A DNA stretch of 64,000 nucleotides from Sideroxydans sp. (GCA_028707175.1 JAQTUV010000005.1:271618-335617); one strand, 5' to 3'. Shown: positions 11,399 through 24,019, counted from the first letter of the stretch. Made by a program: numbers and translations. Notes: a model not told the origin generated them from the sequence alone.

Positions 11399-12022
11399 AT
11401 GAGCAAAAATACCTCATCTCGTCGAGATTTGATGCGTGAGCAGCTCGCCCACCAAGCTGCTCGCCTGATTGCCGAGGACGGCATCACCGACTTTGCCTTT
11501 GCCAAGCGCAAGGCAGCCAAACAGCTAGGTGCTGCAGAAACGCATCACCTACCCAGCAATGAAGAAGTGGTAAACGCGCTACACAGCTACCGCGCCCTTT
11601 ACCAAAAAGATAGTCACCCAGACATGCTCCTTCAACTACGTGAAGAAGCACTTGCCGCGATGAAATTGTTGGAAGAATTCAAGCCTTATCTCACTGGCTC
11701 CGTATTGAATGGCACCGCTAACGAACAGTCTGATATCAACCTCATGCTGTTCAGCGACGATGCAAAAGCTGTGCTGCTATTCTTGCTCAAGCACAACCTT
11801 GACTTTGACGATGGCGAATGGAAAACACGCGTCGGCGGGCATGAAGAAACCGTTCCAAGCTACACACTTACCAGCGATTCTGACGCACAGATACACATCA
11901 TCGTCATGCCAGAGAACACCCGACACAGTGGCAGCCGCCATCCAGAGACCCACGCCGACATTAGTGCATTAGAAACTTTGTTAGCAGGGCAATCAGCCCA
12001 GCTGGTCAACGACCCTTCCTAG
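11399..12022 (+). CDS. Nucleotidyltransferase-fold protein
   Basis: 'LTGSVLNGTANEQSDINLMLF' resembles the GS...SDI(D/N)L motif; starts directly after the mrcA stop. Confidence 0.55.
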   Translation: MSKNTSSRRDLMREQLAHQAARLIAEDGITDFAFAKRKAAKQLGAAETHHLPSNEEVVNALHSYRALYQKDSHPDMLLQLREEALAAMKLLEEFKPYLTGSVLNGTANEQSDINLMLFSDDAKAVLLFLLKHNLDFDDGEWKTRVGGHEETVPSYTLTSDSDAQIHIIVMPENTRHSGSRHPETHADISALETLLAGQSAQLVNDPS

Positions 12023-12848
12023 CCTTCTTCCATACGCCCGTGATGGGCTGCTGATCCTTGCTCTCACCCAAGAGGGGCAGACCGTACATCTCAGAAAGTG
12101 TACGTAGTAGTGTGTAGTGGCTGATGCGCTGCGCTGATTTTCCCTGCTTCACCTGCTCGCCCACAAAGATCGTCGCGATACGATTGCCTTCGCGGCCATC
12201 ATCTTCATCGAACGTCACGATGAGCAAACTGTTGTGTGTCATCGCCCACTGCGCATAGGCCTCGATGTTCTGCTTCAACCACGCATCACCCTCTTCGATG
12301 CTGCCATCGTGCATGTCGTTACGCTGGTCTGGCACCACCAAAGATACGGTAGGCAATTGTGAGAAATCTTGCGGGAACGCCGTGAAGGGTTGGTTGGATG
12401 TAGCCAACTCTTTCCAGTTCGCTGACGGATTGTGTTTGCGCATGTACGCACCGTAGCGACACCCTTCGTAGCCAGCCTCAGGTAAAGATTCTGAATAGCT
12501 GACGAAGCTCAGCCCCTTTTCGATGAGTGCGCCTCCCAGATTCTCACCCTTCAATTCCAGCGGGCAGGCATTGCTGCTGATGCCGCGCGTCGTGCCAGAG
12601 AACAAGGCTAGATAGTTGGGCTGACTGGGATGGGTGACCCCATACGAATGGGTGAACAACACGCCGCGTTGCGCGAGAGCATTGATGTAGGGTGCATCAA
12701 CATTACCGATAATCTTGGAATAAGCTCGGTTCTCTTCCACCACGATGACGATGTGATCGGGGCGCGGCAAAGCAACTTCTGTTGCGATGGCGGATTGAAC
12801 GACAGAGAAGAACGCAAGCGCGAACAGTGCTTTCATGAAATCACTCAT
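12006..12848 (-). CDS. Phosphoesterase-family (acid phosphatase-like) secreted protein
   Basis: 'HIVIVVEENRAYSKIIG', 'YLALFSGTTRG', 'LLIVTFDEDDG'; signal peptide from MKALFALAFF; ORF extends to 12950. Confidence 0.8.
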   Translation of the reverse strand: MSDFMKALFALAFFSVVQSAIATEVALPRPDHIVIVVEENRAYSKIIGNVDAPYINALAQRGVLFTHSYGVTHPSQPNYLALFSGTTRGISSNACPLELKGENLGGALIEKGLSFVSYSESLPEAGYEGCRYGAYMRKHNPSANWKELATSNQPFTAFPQDFSQLPTVSLVVPDQRNDMHDGSIEEGDAWLKQNIEAYAQWAMTHNSLLIVTFDEDDGREGNRIATIFVGEQVKQGKSAQRISHYTLLRTLSEMYGLPLLGESKDQQPITGVWKKARKGR

Positions 12849-13035
12849 CTTGGCTGGAAGTCGGTGCAGGCGCAGAGGCTTCATCGAGCGCCTTCTTCTT
12901 CGGGCGGTTCTTACTCGGGTCAGCGAAGTTGAAACGCCCTGCCAGCACACACCCTTTCATACCGATGTCGCAAGGCTTGTTCAGCACCTTCTGGCACTGA
13001 TCATTGACCTCATGCGGACAACCCCAACCGCCCAT
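12841..13035 (-). CDS. Small cysteine-containing hypothetical protein
   Basis: 64 aa 'MGGWGCPHEVNDQCQKVLNKPCDIGMKGCVLAGRFNFAD'; four Cys; overlaps next gene start by 8 bp. Confidence 0.6.
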   Translation of the reverse strand: MGGWGCPHEVNDQCQKVLNKPCDIGMKGCVLAGRFNFADPSKNRPKKKALDEASAPAPTSSQDE

Positions 13036-13046
13036 GTTTGCGCCTC

Positions 13047-13385
13047 TTAAGCCTTCTTCACGAACTCGGTCTTCAATTGCATCGCACCGATACCATCGAT
13101 CTTGCAGTCGATGTCATGGTCGCCATCCACCAAGCGGATGTTCTTCACCTTGGTACCCACTTTCACAACAGAAGACGAACCTTTGATCTTCAGATCTTTG
13201 ATGACGGTAATCGTGTCTCCGTCATTCAATACCGTACCGAAGGCATCCTTGAACACCTTCACTTCTTCTACTGCCTCAGCAGCGACTTTAGGCCATTCGT
13301 GCGCACACTCTGGACAGACATAGTTATCACCATCTTCGTAGGTGAATTCGGAACTGCATTTAGGGCATTTTGGGAAGTTAGTCAT
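13047..13385 (-). CDS. PhnA/YjdM-family zinc-ribbon protein
   Basis: '[25 protein letters not shown]', '[52 protein letters not shown]'. Confidence 0.9.
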   Translation of the reverse strand: MTNFPKCPKCSSEFTYEDGDNYVCPECAHEWPKVAAEAVEEVKVFKDAFGTVLNDGDTITVIKDLKIKGSSSVVKVGTKVKNIRLVDGDHDIDCKIDGIGAMQLKTEFVKKA

Positions 13386-13430
13386 AGTCAGTACAGTGTA
13401 AAAATTAGGAAATAGGGAAAGTGGTAGCTA

Positions 13431-14162
13431 CTACATTTTATAACCCCGATGCACCGCCACCACACCACCCGTCATGTTGAAGTACTCGACGCGCTCCAGC
13501 CCGGCATCCACCATCATCTGTTTCAACTCTTCCTGGCCCGGATGCATGCGGATGGATTCGGCAAGGTAGCGGTAGCTGTCGGCATCGTTGGCGATGAGTT
13601 CGCCCATCTTGGGGAGTAGCTTGAAGGAGTATAGGTCGTACATCTTCTCCAGCGGTTTGGCGACCTTGGAGAATTCCAACACGATGACACGGCCACCGGG
13701 TTTGAGTACGCGCTTCATCTCGCGCAGGGCGGCATCTTTATGTGTGACGTTGCGTAGGCCGAAGGCGATGCTGACGCAGTCGAAATAATTATCAGGGAAA
13801 GGCAGGTGTTCGGCGTCGCATTGCGCAGTGGGCGTTGGGGTGCCGTTGTCGATCATGCGGTCGCGACCGACGCGGAGCATGGCATTGTTGATGTCAGTGA
13901 GGATGACCTGACCACGACTGCCGACCTTCTTCAGGAAAAGCTTGGACAGATCGCCTGAGCCACCCGCCACATCCAACACGCGCTGGCCTTCGTGGACGTT
14001 CGCCAGACCCACCGCGAACGGTTTCCACACGCGATGCAGACCGACCGACATGAGGTCGTTCATGATGTCGTATTTGCTGGCGACGGAAGTAAATACGCCT
14101 GCGACCTTCTTGGCCTTTTCGCTCTCGTCTACGGTCTGAAATCCAAAGTGGGTCTTGCTCAT
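13431..14162 (-). CDS. ubiE: Ubiquinone/menaquinone biosynthesis C-methyltransferase UbiE
   Basis: Starts '[20 protein letters not shown]'; '[17 protein letters not shown]', '[16 protein letters not shown]'-type motifs; ORF over-extends to 14480. Confidence 0.93.
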   Translation of the reverse strand: MSKTHFGFQTVDESEKAKKVAGVFTSVASKYDIMNDLMSVGLHRVWKPFAVGLANVHEGQRVLDVAGGSGDLSKLFLKKVGSRGQVILTDINNAMLRVGRDRMIDNGTPTPTAQCDAEHLPFPDNYFDCVSIAFGLRNVTHKDAALREMKRVLKPGGRVIVLEFSKVAKPLEKMYDLYSFKLLPKMGELIANDADSYRYLAESIRMHPGQEELKQMMVDAGLERVEYFNMTGGVVAVHRGYKM

Positions 14163-14187
14163 GGTGAGGCTCCTTAAATTCGTTTCC

Positions 14188-14541
14188 CTATTTGGGATCG
14201 CGGCTCGCGCCGGCTGCTTCCAACTTGCCCAAGTAGTCATGCCACATGCCTTCTTGGTATTGCCCCATCTCATGCAGGTAGTCCCACGAGTACAGCCCAG
14301 TGTCATGCCCATCGTCGAACGTAATCTTGAGTGCATATTGACCGGCAGGTTCAATGTTGGTGATGCCGACATCGCGCTTGCCGACCTGCAAAGTCTCTTG
14401 CCCTTTGCCATGGCCGCGCACTTCCGCAGAAGGTGAGAATACACGCAGAAACTCGGCTGGAAATTTGTAGCGCGTGTCATTATCGAACGCGACTTCGAGC
14501 GTCTTGGATTTTTGATGCAGAATGATTTCGGTGGGTGTCAT
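14188..14541 (-). CDS. DUF971 (gamma-butyrobetaine hydroxylase-like N-terminal) protein
   Basis: '[41 protein letters not shown]', '[20 protein letters not shown]'. Confidence 0.85.
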   Translation of the reverse strand: MTPTEIILHQKSKTLEVAFDNDTRYKFPAEFLRVFSPSAEVRGHGKGQETLQVGKRDVGITNIEPAGQYALKITFDDGHDTGLYSWDYLHEMGQYQEGMWHDYLGKLEAAGASRDPK

Positions 14542-15027
14542 AACGAGCGTATCTTCTTCAATAGTGCGGTGGTGGAACGCTCGTGCAGGAAAGGGATGCT
14601 GTGCACCGAACCGCCCCAGCCTTGCACTTCTTTGCTTCCTACGATGTTCTCTGGCTTCCAATCGCCACCCTTCACTAGCTTGTCGGGATGGCAGGCGAGG
14701 ACGAGGTTGAGCGGAGTGTCTTCATCGAACTGCACCACCAAGCTCACCGATTCCAGCGAAGCCAATACCGCCATGCGGTCGTCTTGCTGATTGATGGGGC
14801 GGTCATCACCTTTGCCTTGGCGCTTCACCGAAGCATCGCTATTCACACCAACGATGAGCGACGCGCCCAACGCCCGCGCTTGCGCCAAGTAAGTGACATG
14901 GCCGCGATGCAACACATCGAAGCAGCCGTTAGTAAACACCAGCGGACGCGGTAAGGCAGCGACTTTGGCTGCGAGGTCCGCATCTGTGGCAATTTTATTT
15001 TCAAAACTGGGAGTGGGATAGTTCACG

Positions 15028-15044
<17 letters not shown>
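14538..15044 (-). CDS. rfaE2: D-glycero-beta-D-manno-heptose 1-phosphate adenylyltransferase (stand-alone RfaE2)
   Basis: 'VFTNGCFDVLHRGHVTYLAQARALG', 'KGGDWKPENIVGS'. Confidence 0.9.
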
Positions 15045-16550
<1,506 letters not shown>

Positions 16551-16551
<1 letters not shown>

Positions 16552-17735
16552 TATTCCGCTTTTGTCTCGACCAGCAACATTGCCTGCCCTGCACGCAACA
16601 CAGCCGGCGTACCTTGGCGCTCCAAGGTATGACCATATAGATTGATCTTGCCCGTCACCCCATCCAAGGGAATCGAATTGATCGTGTCATGCTGATAGAA
16701 CACTTGCAATAAACGATATGCATCGATACCCAAGGCATACAGACGCTCACGATCTAGCGACAAAGGCGGCGTCACATGCGGATAAACCATCACAGCGGGG
16801 TGATCCGGCTGTAACACCCAAGGCATATCCATAAAACGAACTTCAGACAGATCGAAGTTCACCATGTTGTTTTCATTCCCTGCGAACACTTGCGAGGTGG
16901 CATAGATCGGCAAAAGGTTGCTGATGAATGGACGCAACGCACGTGCCTTATCAAGCTCTGCCGCTAAGAACACCATATTGCCCTGCTCTGTCGGGATCTT
17001 ACTCAACACCTTTGAATCACCTGCGTAGATGATCTCCGCATTCACCACACCGCCGGATCTCTTCCAGCTTTCAGTGAACGCCACCGCTAAACGCTTCGAC
17101 AAGACCGAATCTGTCCGCACGATCGTTGCGCTCAACAACCCCGCTGCCGTGGCCAGATCCGCACTTTGCCGCGCCTCCACCTCGCCCGGCAAACCAAAGA
17201 AATAAAGCTGATCCGCGCGCGTCGTATCAATCACATTCAGCGCCAAGGTCGGCACAGGCAGATCAGGATTGGCAGCCAATGCCGCCACGCCATTTCGTGT
17301 CAGCGGCCCCGCCACCGCAACCGCCCCTAATTTAATGGCTTTTTGATAAGCAGCAACCGCCTCAGACTTTTCGTCATCACAGGGATACACACGCACTGGC
17401 AATCCATTCGCTTGCGCCTCTGCCCCAACCATAAACCCCTGCTGAATGATCTCTGCCGCCTTGCCGTATGCCGCCGACTTCAAGGGCAAAATCAAAGCAA
17501 TGTGATGCTCGACAACATCATCGGGTACCGTTGCTCCCACACCAGAAGCGCTCACCGGCATTGACGCTACCGCGCCAGCACCGACCACCGCTGAGGCCGG
17601 AAGGCTAACTGCCGACGTAGGTGTCACCAACTTTGTTGTATCTACTTGTGCAGTAGCGCAGCCATATACGCTCACGTATAGTGCCGCGACTAAAATCCCA
17701 CGCAACCATTTCGATTCAGAGGCAACCTTTTGCAT
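16551..17735 (-). CDS. Penicillin-binding protein activator (LpoA-like) lipoprotein
   Basis: Lipobox 'YVSVYGC', 'IALILPLKSAAYGKAAEIIQQGFMVGAEA'; yraN/rsmI neighbourhood. Confidence 0.85.
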
Positions 17736-18590
17736 ATCAAGACCGATCAAAAATTGGAGTGCGCATTATATGTAGTCGCCACGCCGATAGGAAATTTAAG
17801 CGATATCACCCATCGAGCACTGAATGTGCTGGGCGCGGCAGACGTCGTCGCAGCTGAAGACACGCGCAACACCAAGCATTTATTACAGCATCACGGCATC
17901 AGCGATGCGCGCATGCTGGCGCTACATCAACACAACGAACGTGGCGCAGCCGACAAAGTCATCGCCCTTTTACAACAAGGCCATAACGTCGCCTTAGTCA
18001 CCGATGCGGGTACACCCGCCGTCAGCGATCCCGGCGCAGTGTTGGTGGACGCCGTGCGCAACGCAGGCTTCCGCATCATCCCCATTCCTGGCGCCAGTGC
18101 CGTGGTGACAGCCCTTTCTGCTTCTGGTTTGGCCTCGCCACATTTCTTGTTTTACGGATTCTTGCCGAACAAATCTTCGGCACGTTGCAGCGCGCTACAA
18201 GCACTCATCGAGCATCCGTATAACTTGGCATTCTACGAAGCGCCGCACCGCATCCTCGAATGCACCGCTGATTTGCAAACCGTGTTCGGCGACGAACGCG
18301 AAATCGTATTCGCACGCGAAATCACCAAACTATTTGAAAGCATCCACCGCTGCAAACTGGGCGCCGCCTTAGATTGGCTGAACAGCGACCCCAACAACCT
18401 GCGCGGCGAATTTGTGGTGTTGGTATCAGGGGCAACGCCACGCGAAGGACTGGATGCCGAAACCGAACGCACCTTGTCTTTATTGCTGGAAGAATTGCCA
18501 CTGAAACAAGCCGTACAACTTGCAGTAAAGATTACGGGCGTGAATAAAAATGAGCTGTACCAACGCGCGCTGGCGCTCAAACAACAATGA
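17730..18590 (+). CDS. rsmI: 16S rRNA (cytidine(1402)-2'-O)-methyltransferase
   Basis: 'LYVVATPIGNLSDITHRALNVLGAADVVAAEDTRNT'; start is TTG at 17730 or TTG at 17754. Confidence 0.92.
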   Translation: MHIKTDQKLECALYVVATPIGNLSDITHRALNVLGAADVVAAEDTRNTKHLLQHHGISDARMLALHQHNERGAADKVIALLQQGHNVALVTDAGTPAVSDPGAVLVDAVRNAGFRIIPIPGASAVVTALSASGLASPHFLFYGFLPNKSSARCSALQALIEHPYNLAFYEAPHRILECTADLQTVFGDEREIVFAREITKLFESIHRCKLGAALDWLNSDPNNLRGEFVVLVSGATPREGLDAETERTLSLLLEELPLKQAVQLAVKITGVNKNELYQRALALKQQ

Positions 18591-18666
18591 GTGAACGGAC
18601 TTCCTCTAACTTTGGTTTGCTAAACTGCGTCACCAACGTCAAACGTCTAAAAGGTTCCAAGACACC

Positions 18667-19809
18667 ATGCTGAACAAACTCATCGCACTTTCTTTGCTAG
18701 CGCTATTGAGCGCTTGCGGCGCGGGCGACAAGCCTGCAGCAACGGCGGCCGCCCCTGCTGCTGCGTCTGCCCCACCCCCACCAGAAGTCGAGGTCCTCAC
18801 CATCGTTGCGGGCGACGCCACTTTCACGCAAGACCTGCCGGGGCGAGTACAGGCTTTCCGCACCGCACAGGTGCGCGCCCGCGTGGATGGTGTCGTGGAA
18901 GCACGCTTGTTCAAAGAAGGCAGTCAGGTGAAAGCCAACTCAAGACTGTTCCGCATCGACTCACGCAGTTACCAAGCCACGGCGGACGCCGCCAGAGCGG
19001 ATGCCGCGCTGGCCAAAGAGACGGTTGAGCGCCTGAAACGCCTGCGCGAGATCAATGGCGTCAGCCAACAAGACCTCGATATTGCCCAAAACAAAGCCAA
19101 ACAAACTGCCGCCACACTCATCAAAGCTGAAGAAGATTTGGCGAACGCTCATGTTCCCGCCCCCCTTTCTGGCTTCATTGGCCGCTCACAAGTCACCGAG
19201 GGTGCGCTGGTCAACAAGAGTACCGCGACCCTGCTTGCCACCATCGAACAGCTCGATCCGGTCTATGTGAATTTCACCCAATCTAGCGCCGAGCTATCGA
19301 GCTTGCGCCACGCGGTTTCCACTGGCGTGTTGAAAAATGCCAACGGCGCCAAGGTCGAGTTATTGCTGGAAGACGGCAGCATCTATCCACAAGCAGGCAA
19401 GCTCTCTTTCAGCGATCTCGCCGTCGATCCTTCCACGGGGTCGGTGTCGCTCCGCGCCGAGTTCCCCAATGCGAAACGCGACCTATTGCCCGGCATGTTC
19501 GTGCGCATCCGCTTCCCGCAAGCTATTGCCGAAAATGCCATCCGCGTGCCACAACGCGCGGTGCAGTCCAACACTTCGGGGCAGTTCGTTATGGTCGTCG
19601 GGGCAGATGGCAAAGCCAACCCGCAACCGATCAAGACCGGCGGCATGGCTTCGACCGACTTCGTCATCCTCAGTGGGCTTAAAGGCGGCGAACAAGTCAT
19701 CGTGAATGGTTTGCAAAAAGCGCGGCCCGGCATCGTGGTGAAGGCGGTACCCCTCGTCGAGACGATGAAGCTGGACAAGCAGCTCACCGCTCCCGCTCCT
19801 TCCAAGTAA
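18667..19809 (+). CDS. RND efflux periplasmic adaptor (MexA/AcrA-like)
   Basis: Lipobox 'LLSACG', 'GRVQAFRTAQVRARVDGVVEARLFKEGSQVKA'. Confidence 0.93.
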   Translation: MLNKLIALSLLALLSACGAGDKPAATAAAPAAASAPPPPEVEVLTIVAGDATFTQDLPGRVQAFRTAQVRARVDGVVEARLFKEGSQVKANSRLFRIDSRSYQATADAARADAALAKETVERLKRLREINGVSQQDLDIAQNKAKQTAATLIKAEEDLANAHVPAPLSGFIGRSQVTEGALVNKSTATLLATIEQLDPVYVNFTQSSAELSSLRHAVSTGVLKNANGAKVELLLEDGSIYPQAGKLSFSDLAVDPSTGSVSLRAEFPNAKRDLLPGMFVRIRFPQAIAENAIRVPQRAVQSNTSGQFVMVVGADGKANPQPIKTGGMASTDFVILSGLKGGEQVIVNGLQKARPGIVVKAVPLVETMKLDKQLTAPAPSK

Positions 19810-19815
19810 GCCGCC

Positions 19816-22800
19816 ATGTTCGCTAAATTCTTCATTGATCGCCCCATCTTCGCGTGGGTCATTGCCATCATTATCTTGATGGCGGGTGTGCTCGCTTTGC
19901 GCGGCTTGCCCGTGACGCAATATCCACCTGTCGCGCCGCCTGCCTTGTCCGTCTCCATCACCTATCCCGGTGCATCGGCACAAGTCATCGAAGAGACGGC
20001 CATCGCGCTCATCGAACAGGAGCTGAACGGTGTGGAGAACCTGCTCTACATGGAGTCGGCCTCCGAGCTAGGTAGCGGCAGCATCACGCTGACTTACGAG
20101 ACAGGCACCAACCTCGACCTCGCCTCGGTGGAAGCACAGAACCGCGTGAAACGTGCTGAAGCGCGCCTGCCGGAAGAGGTGCGTCGTCTTGGTATCACCA
20201 CCAACAAATCAGCGCGTAACTATGTGATGTTCGTGGTGCTCATCTCCCCCGACAAAACTTTCGACAGCGTGGGCTTGGGCAGCATCGTCAGCTCCGGCGT
20301 GCTGGACAACATCAAGCGCGTGCCGGGTGTGGGCGAGGCATTGTTGTTCGGCACCGAATATTCGATGCGCCTATGGTTGAAGCCAGATCGCTTGCAAGCG
20401 TATGGCTTGTCTCCCGCTGATGTGTCGAAAGCCGTGCGTGGACAGAACACGCAGTTGGCGATGGGCGAGTTAGGACAACTGCCTGCCGCACCCGGACAAG
20501 AACTCAATGCGGTGATCGTCACCCGTAGTCGCTTGGCGACGACCGAAGAGTTCGGCAACGTCATCATCCGCACCAACCCCGATGGTTCTAACTTGCGCGT
20601 GAAGGATGTCGCCCGCGTCGAACTGGGCGCGCAAGATTACGGTCGCCAATCGCGCCTCGATGGCCAACCTTCCGCCAACATCGCCATCCGTTTAGCGCCA
20701 GGTGCGAACGCACTGGAGACCGTCGCCGCCGTGAAGGCGCGCATGGGCGAATTGGAGAAGACGCTGCCCAAGGGTGTGCAGTGGCTCGTACCGTATGACA
20801 CCTCCCAATTCATCGACATCTCCATCAAGGAAGTGTTGAAGAGCTTGGCTGAAGCGTTGCTGTTGGTCGTGTTGGTGATGTATGTGTTCCTCGGCAACAT
20901 CCGCGCCACCATCATTCCTACCATCGTCATTCCCGTTGCACTGGTGGGTGCGTTGGTAGGGCTGTATGTACTGGGCTATTCCATCAACGTGTTGACGCTG
21001 TTCGCGATGGTGCTCGCCATCGGTATCGTGGTGGACGATGCCATCGTGGTGGTGGAAAACGTGGAACGCATCATGGCGACGGAAGGACTCTCGCCGCGCG
21101 ATGCCACACGCAAGGCGATGGATCAGATCATTGGCGCCATCATCGCCATCACCTTGGTGCTGTCTGCGGTGTTCATCCCGATGTCGCTGTTCGGCGGCTC
21201 AACAGGTGCGATCTATCGTCAGTTCGCGGTGACACTGTTGCTGACCATGGGCTTTTCCGCCTTGATGGCAGTCACGCTCACCCCTGCTCTTTGCGCCTCC
21301 ATCTTGAAGAAGGACGATGCGAAACCGCACGGCCCTTTCGGCTTGTTCTTTGAGCGCATGACGCAACGCTATACGAGAAGCGTCAACTCAGTGGTGCGCA
21401 AGACGGCACGTTATCTGGTGATCTACGCGGTGATCGTCGTGGCGATGGGTTGGCTGTTCACCAAATTGCCGGGCAGCTTTTTGCCGGAAGAAGACCAAGG
21501 TTATTTCATCAACGTTGTCCAACTGCCTGCGGGCGCGACACAGGAGCGCACGTTGGAAGTGTTGAGTCAGGTGGAGCAGCATTACCTCAAGATGCCTGAG
21601 GTGGAACACGTAGTCGCCGTCGCCGGATTCTCCTTCTTCGGTCGAGGACAGAATGCGGGTATCGCTTTTGTGCGCCTGAAAGGATGGGAAGAACGCCTCG
21701 CCCCTGAAAGCAGCGCGCCTTCGCTGGTACGCAAAGCGAACAAGGAATTGTCACGCATCAAGCAGGCGATGATCTTCGCGATCAACCCGCCTTCTATCCC
21801 CGAGCTTTCCGCCACCGGCGGTTTCGATTTCCGCCTGCAAGACCGTAGCGGTCAAGGGCGCGAGAAGTTGCTGGAAGCACGCAACATAATGCTGGGCATG
21901 GCCGCGCAGAACCCGATGTTGGCAGGCGTGCGCCCCGAAGGACAAGAAGCTGGCCCGCAACTGTTGCTCGATATCGACCGACTCAAAGCGGAAGCGTTGG
22001 GCGTTTCCTCTGCCGACCTGAACGAGACTTTGCAATCGCTGTTGGGCGTGGCCTACATCAACGACTTCGTGCGGCAGGGACGTATCTTGCGCGTGCAGAT
22101 GCAAGCCGAGGCGGATGCTCGCCGCACACCGGAAGACATCCTCAAGGTCACCGTGCGCAACAACAAAGGCGGCATGGTGCCGCTATCTGAGTTAGCGACA
22201 CCGCGCTGGACCGTGGGCTCGCCCAAGCTAGACCGCTACAACGGCATCCCTTCGATGAAGATCTCGGGAGCGGCTGCACCGGGCCGCAGCACGGGTGAGG
22301 CGATGGCCGCGATGGCCGACATCGCACAGAAACTGCCGCCCGGTTTCGGCTACGAGTGGTCGGCCACTTCACGCGAAGAGATGATGTCCGGCGCGCAAGC
22401 TCCGTTGCTGTTCGCTATCTCGTTGTTCGTGGTGTTCCTGTGTCTGGCAGCGTTGTACGAGAGCTGGTCTATCCCGTTCGCGGTGATGCTGGTGGTGCCG
22501 CTCGGCATCTTCGGCGCGATCTTGGCGGTGAACCTGCGCGGCCTGCCTAACGACATCTACTTCAAGGTCGGCCTCATCGCCATCATCGGCTTGTCGGCAA
22601 AGAACGCTATCCTGATCATCGAGTTCGCGCGCAAATTGCAAGACGAGGGCATGGAACTCATCGCCGCCACCGTCGAAGCCTGTCGCCTGCGTTTCCGTCC
22701 TATTTTGATGACCTCCATCGCCTTCATCGCGGGTGTATCACCGCTGGCGTTCTCCACCGGTGCAGGTGCGCAAAGCCGCCACGCCATTGGCACGGGTGTG

Positions 22801-22920
22801 ATGGGCGGTATGTTGGCCGCCACCGTGTTGGCGGTGTTTCTCGTGCCTGTGTTCTTCGTGGTGGTGCGCAAGTTCTTCCCGGGGCATGCGCGCAAAGAGG
22901 GTGAGTACGAAGACGACTAG
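19816..22920 (+). CDS. RND multidrug efflux permease (AcrB/MexB-like)
   Basis: 1034 aa 'MFAKFFIDRPIFAWVIAIIILMAGVLALRGLPVTQYP', 'AIGIVVDDAIVVVENVERIM'. Confidence 0.95.
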   Translation: MFAKFFIDRPIFAWVIAIIILMAGVLALRGLPVTQYPPVAPPALSVSITYPGASAQVIEETAIALIEQELNGVENLLYMESASELGSGSITLTYETGTNLDLASVEAQNRVKRAEARLPEEVRRLGITTNKSARNYVMFVVLISPDKTFDSVGLGSIVSSGVLDNIKRVPGVGEALLFGTEYSMRLWLKPDRLQAYGLSPADVSKAVRGQNTQLAMGELGQLPAAPGQELNAVIVTRSRLATTEEFGNVIIRTNPDGSNLRVKDVARVELGAQDYGRQSRLDGQPSANIAIRLAPGANALETVAAVKARMGELEKTLPKGVQWLVPYDTSQFIDISIKEVLKSLAEALLLVVLVMYVFLGNIRATIIPTIVIPVALVGALVGLYVLGYSINVLTLFAMVLAIGIVVDDAIVVVENVERIMATEGLSPRDATRKAMDQIIGAIIAITLVLSAVFIPMSLFGGSTGAIYRQFAVTLLLTMGFSALMAVTLTPALCASILKKDDAKPHGPFGLFFERMTQRYTRSVNSVVRKTARYLVIYAVIVVAMGWLFTKLPGSFLPEEDQGYFINVVQLPAGATQERTLEVLSQVEQHYLKMPEVEHVVAVAGFSFFGRGQNAGIAFVRLKGWEERLAPESSAPSLVRKANKELSRIKQAMIFAINPPSIPELSATGGFDFRLQDRSGQGREKLLEARNIMLGMAAQNPMLAGVRPEGQEAGPQLLLDIDRLKAEALGVSSADLNETLQSLLGVAYINDFVRQGRILRVQMQAEADARRTPEDILKVTVRNNKGGMVPLSELATPRWTVGSPKLDRYNGIPSMKISGAAAPGRSTGEAMAAMADIAQKLPPGFGYEWSATSREEMMSGAQAPLLFAISLFVVFLCLAALYESWSIPFAVMLVVPLGIFGAILAVNLRGLPNDIYFKVGLIAIIGLSAKNAILIIEFARKLQDEGMELIAATVEACRLRFRPILMTSIAFIAGVSPLAFSTGAGAQSRHAIGTGVMGGMLAATVLAVFLVPVFFVVVRKFFPGHARKEGEYEDD

Positions 22921-22951
22921 CTCGGTCTGAAGCAGGCTTAATAGCGTTACA

Positions 22952-22978
22952 ATTCCGGCTCATCCATTGAGCCGGAAT
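22952..22978 (+). promoter_or_regulatory. Perfect 10-bp inverted repeat just upstream of pyrC ATG
   Basis: ATTCCGGCTC-atccatt-GAGCCGGAAT; right arm covers the expected Shine-Dalgarno region of pyrC. Confidence 0.6.
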
Positions 22979-22984
22979 CATTTC

Positions 22985-24019
22985 ATGCAACAACTCACCC
23001 TCACCCGCCCCGACGATTGGCACTTGCATCTGCGCGATGGCGATCTGATGCGTTCAGTATTGCCCGACACCGCACGCCAATTCGCGCGCGCCATCGTCAT
23101 GCCAAACCTGCGCCCACCCGTCACCACCACCGCGCAAGCCATCGAATATCACGACCGCATCGTGGCGGCATTGCCTGCGGGTGCGAAGTTCGAACCGTTG
23201 ATGACGCTGTACCTCACCGACAACACCAGCGCGGAAGAGATTCGCAAAGCCAAAGAGAGTGGTGTGGTGCATGCGGTGAAGCTATATCCCGCTGGAGCGA
23301 CCACCAACTCTGACGCGGGCGTGACCGATCTGCGCAAGACCTACGCCGCACTGGAAGAGATGCAGCGCTGCGGTATGCCGTTCTTGGTGCATGGCGAAGT
23401 GACCAACGCCGACATCGACATCTTCGACCGCGAAGCCGTTTTCATCGAACGCGTCATGCAACCATTATTGAAAGACCTGCCCAATCTGCGCGTGGTGTTC
23501 GAACACATCACCACCAAGGACGCCGCGGATTTTGTGACCAGCGCACCAGACACCATCGCCGCCACACTAACCCCGCAACACTTGCTGTACAACCGCAACG
23601 CCATGCTGGTCGGCGGCATCCGCCCACACTTCTATTGCCTGCCGATATTGAAACGCGAGACACACCGCGAAGCCTTGGTGAAGGCCGCCACCAGCGGCAG
23701 CAAAAAATTCTTCCTCGGCACCGACAGCGCACCGCACGCGCAACACACCAAAGAGAACGCCTGTGGCTGCGCCGGTTGCTACAGCGCGCACAACGCCATC
23801 GAGTTGTATGCCGAAGCGTTCGAGGCAGCAGGTGCACTGGACAAACTCGAAGCCTTCGCCAGCTTCTACGGCGCGGACTATTACGGACTACCGCGCAACA
23901 CCGATAAGGTCACGCTGCGCAAGGAAGAATGGCAAGTGCCTGCATCGGTGGGGTTTGGCGAGCATCACCTCGTGCCGTTGAGGGCGGGAGAGACGATGCA
24001 GTGGAAGTTGGTCGGGTGA
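22985..24019 (+). CDS. pyrC: Dihydroorotase
   Basis: '[13 protein letters not shown]', '[22 protein letters not shown]', '[14 protein letters not shown]'. Confidence 0.95.
   Translation: MQQLTLTRPDDWHLHLRDGDLMRSVLPDTARQFARAIVMPNLRPPVTTTAQAIEYHDRIVAALPAGAKFEPLMTLYLTDNTSAEEIRKAKESGVVHAVKLYPAGATTNSDAGVTDLRKTYAALEEMQRCGMPFLVHGEVTNADIDIFDREAVFIERVMQPLLKDLPNLRVVFEHITTKDAADFVTSAPDTIAATLTPQHLLYNRNAMLVGGIRPHFYCLPILKRETHREALVKAATSGSKKFFLGTDSAPHAQHTKENACGCAGCYSAHNAIELYAEAFEAAGALDKLEAFASFYGADYYGLPRNTDKVTLRKEEWQVPASVGFGEHHLVPLRAGETMQWKLVG

Noticed and set aside
13431-14480. 349-aa version of UbiE
   Set aside because: N-terminal 106 aa is out-of-family shadow translation of the adjacent DUF971 gene; true start at 14162.
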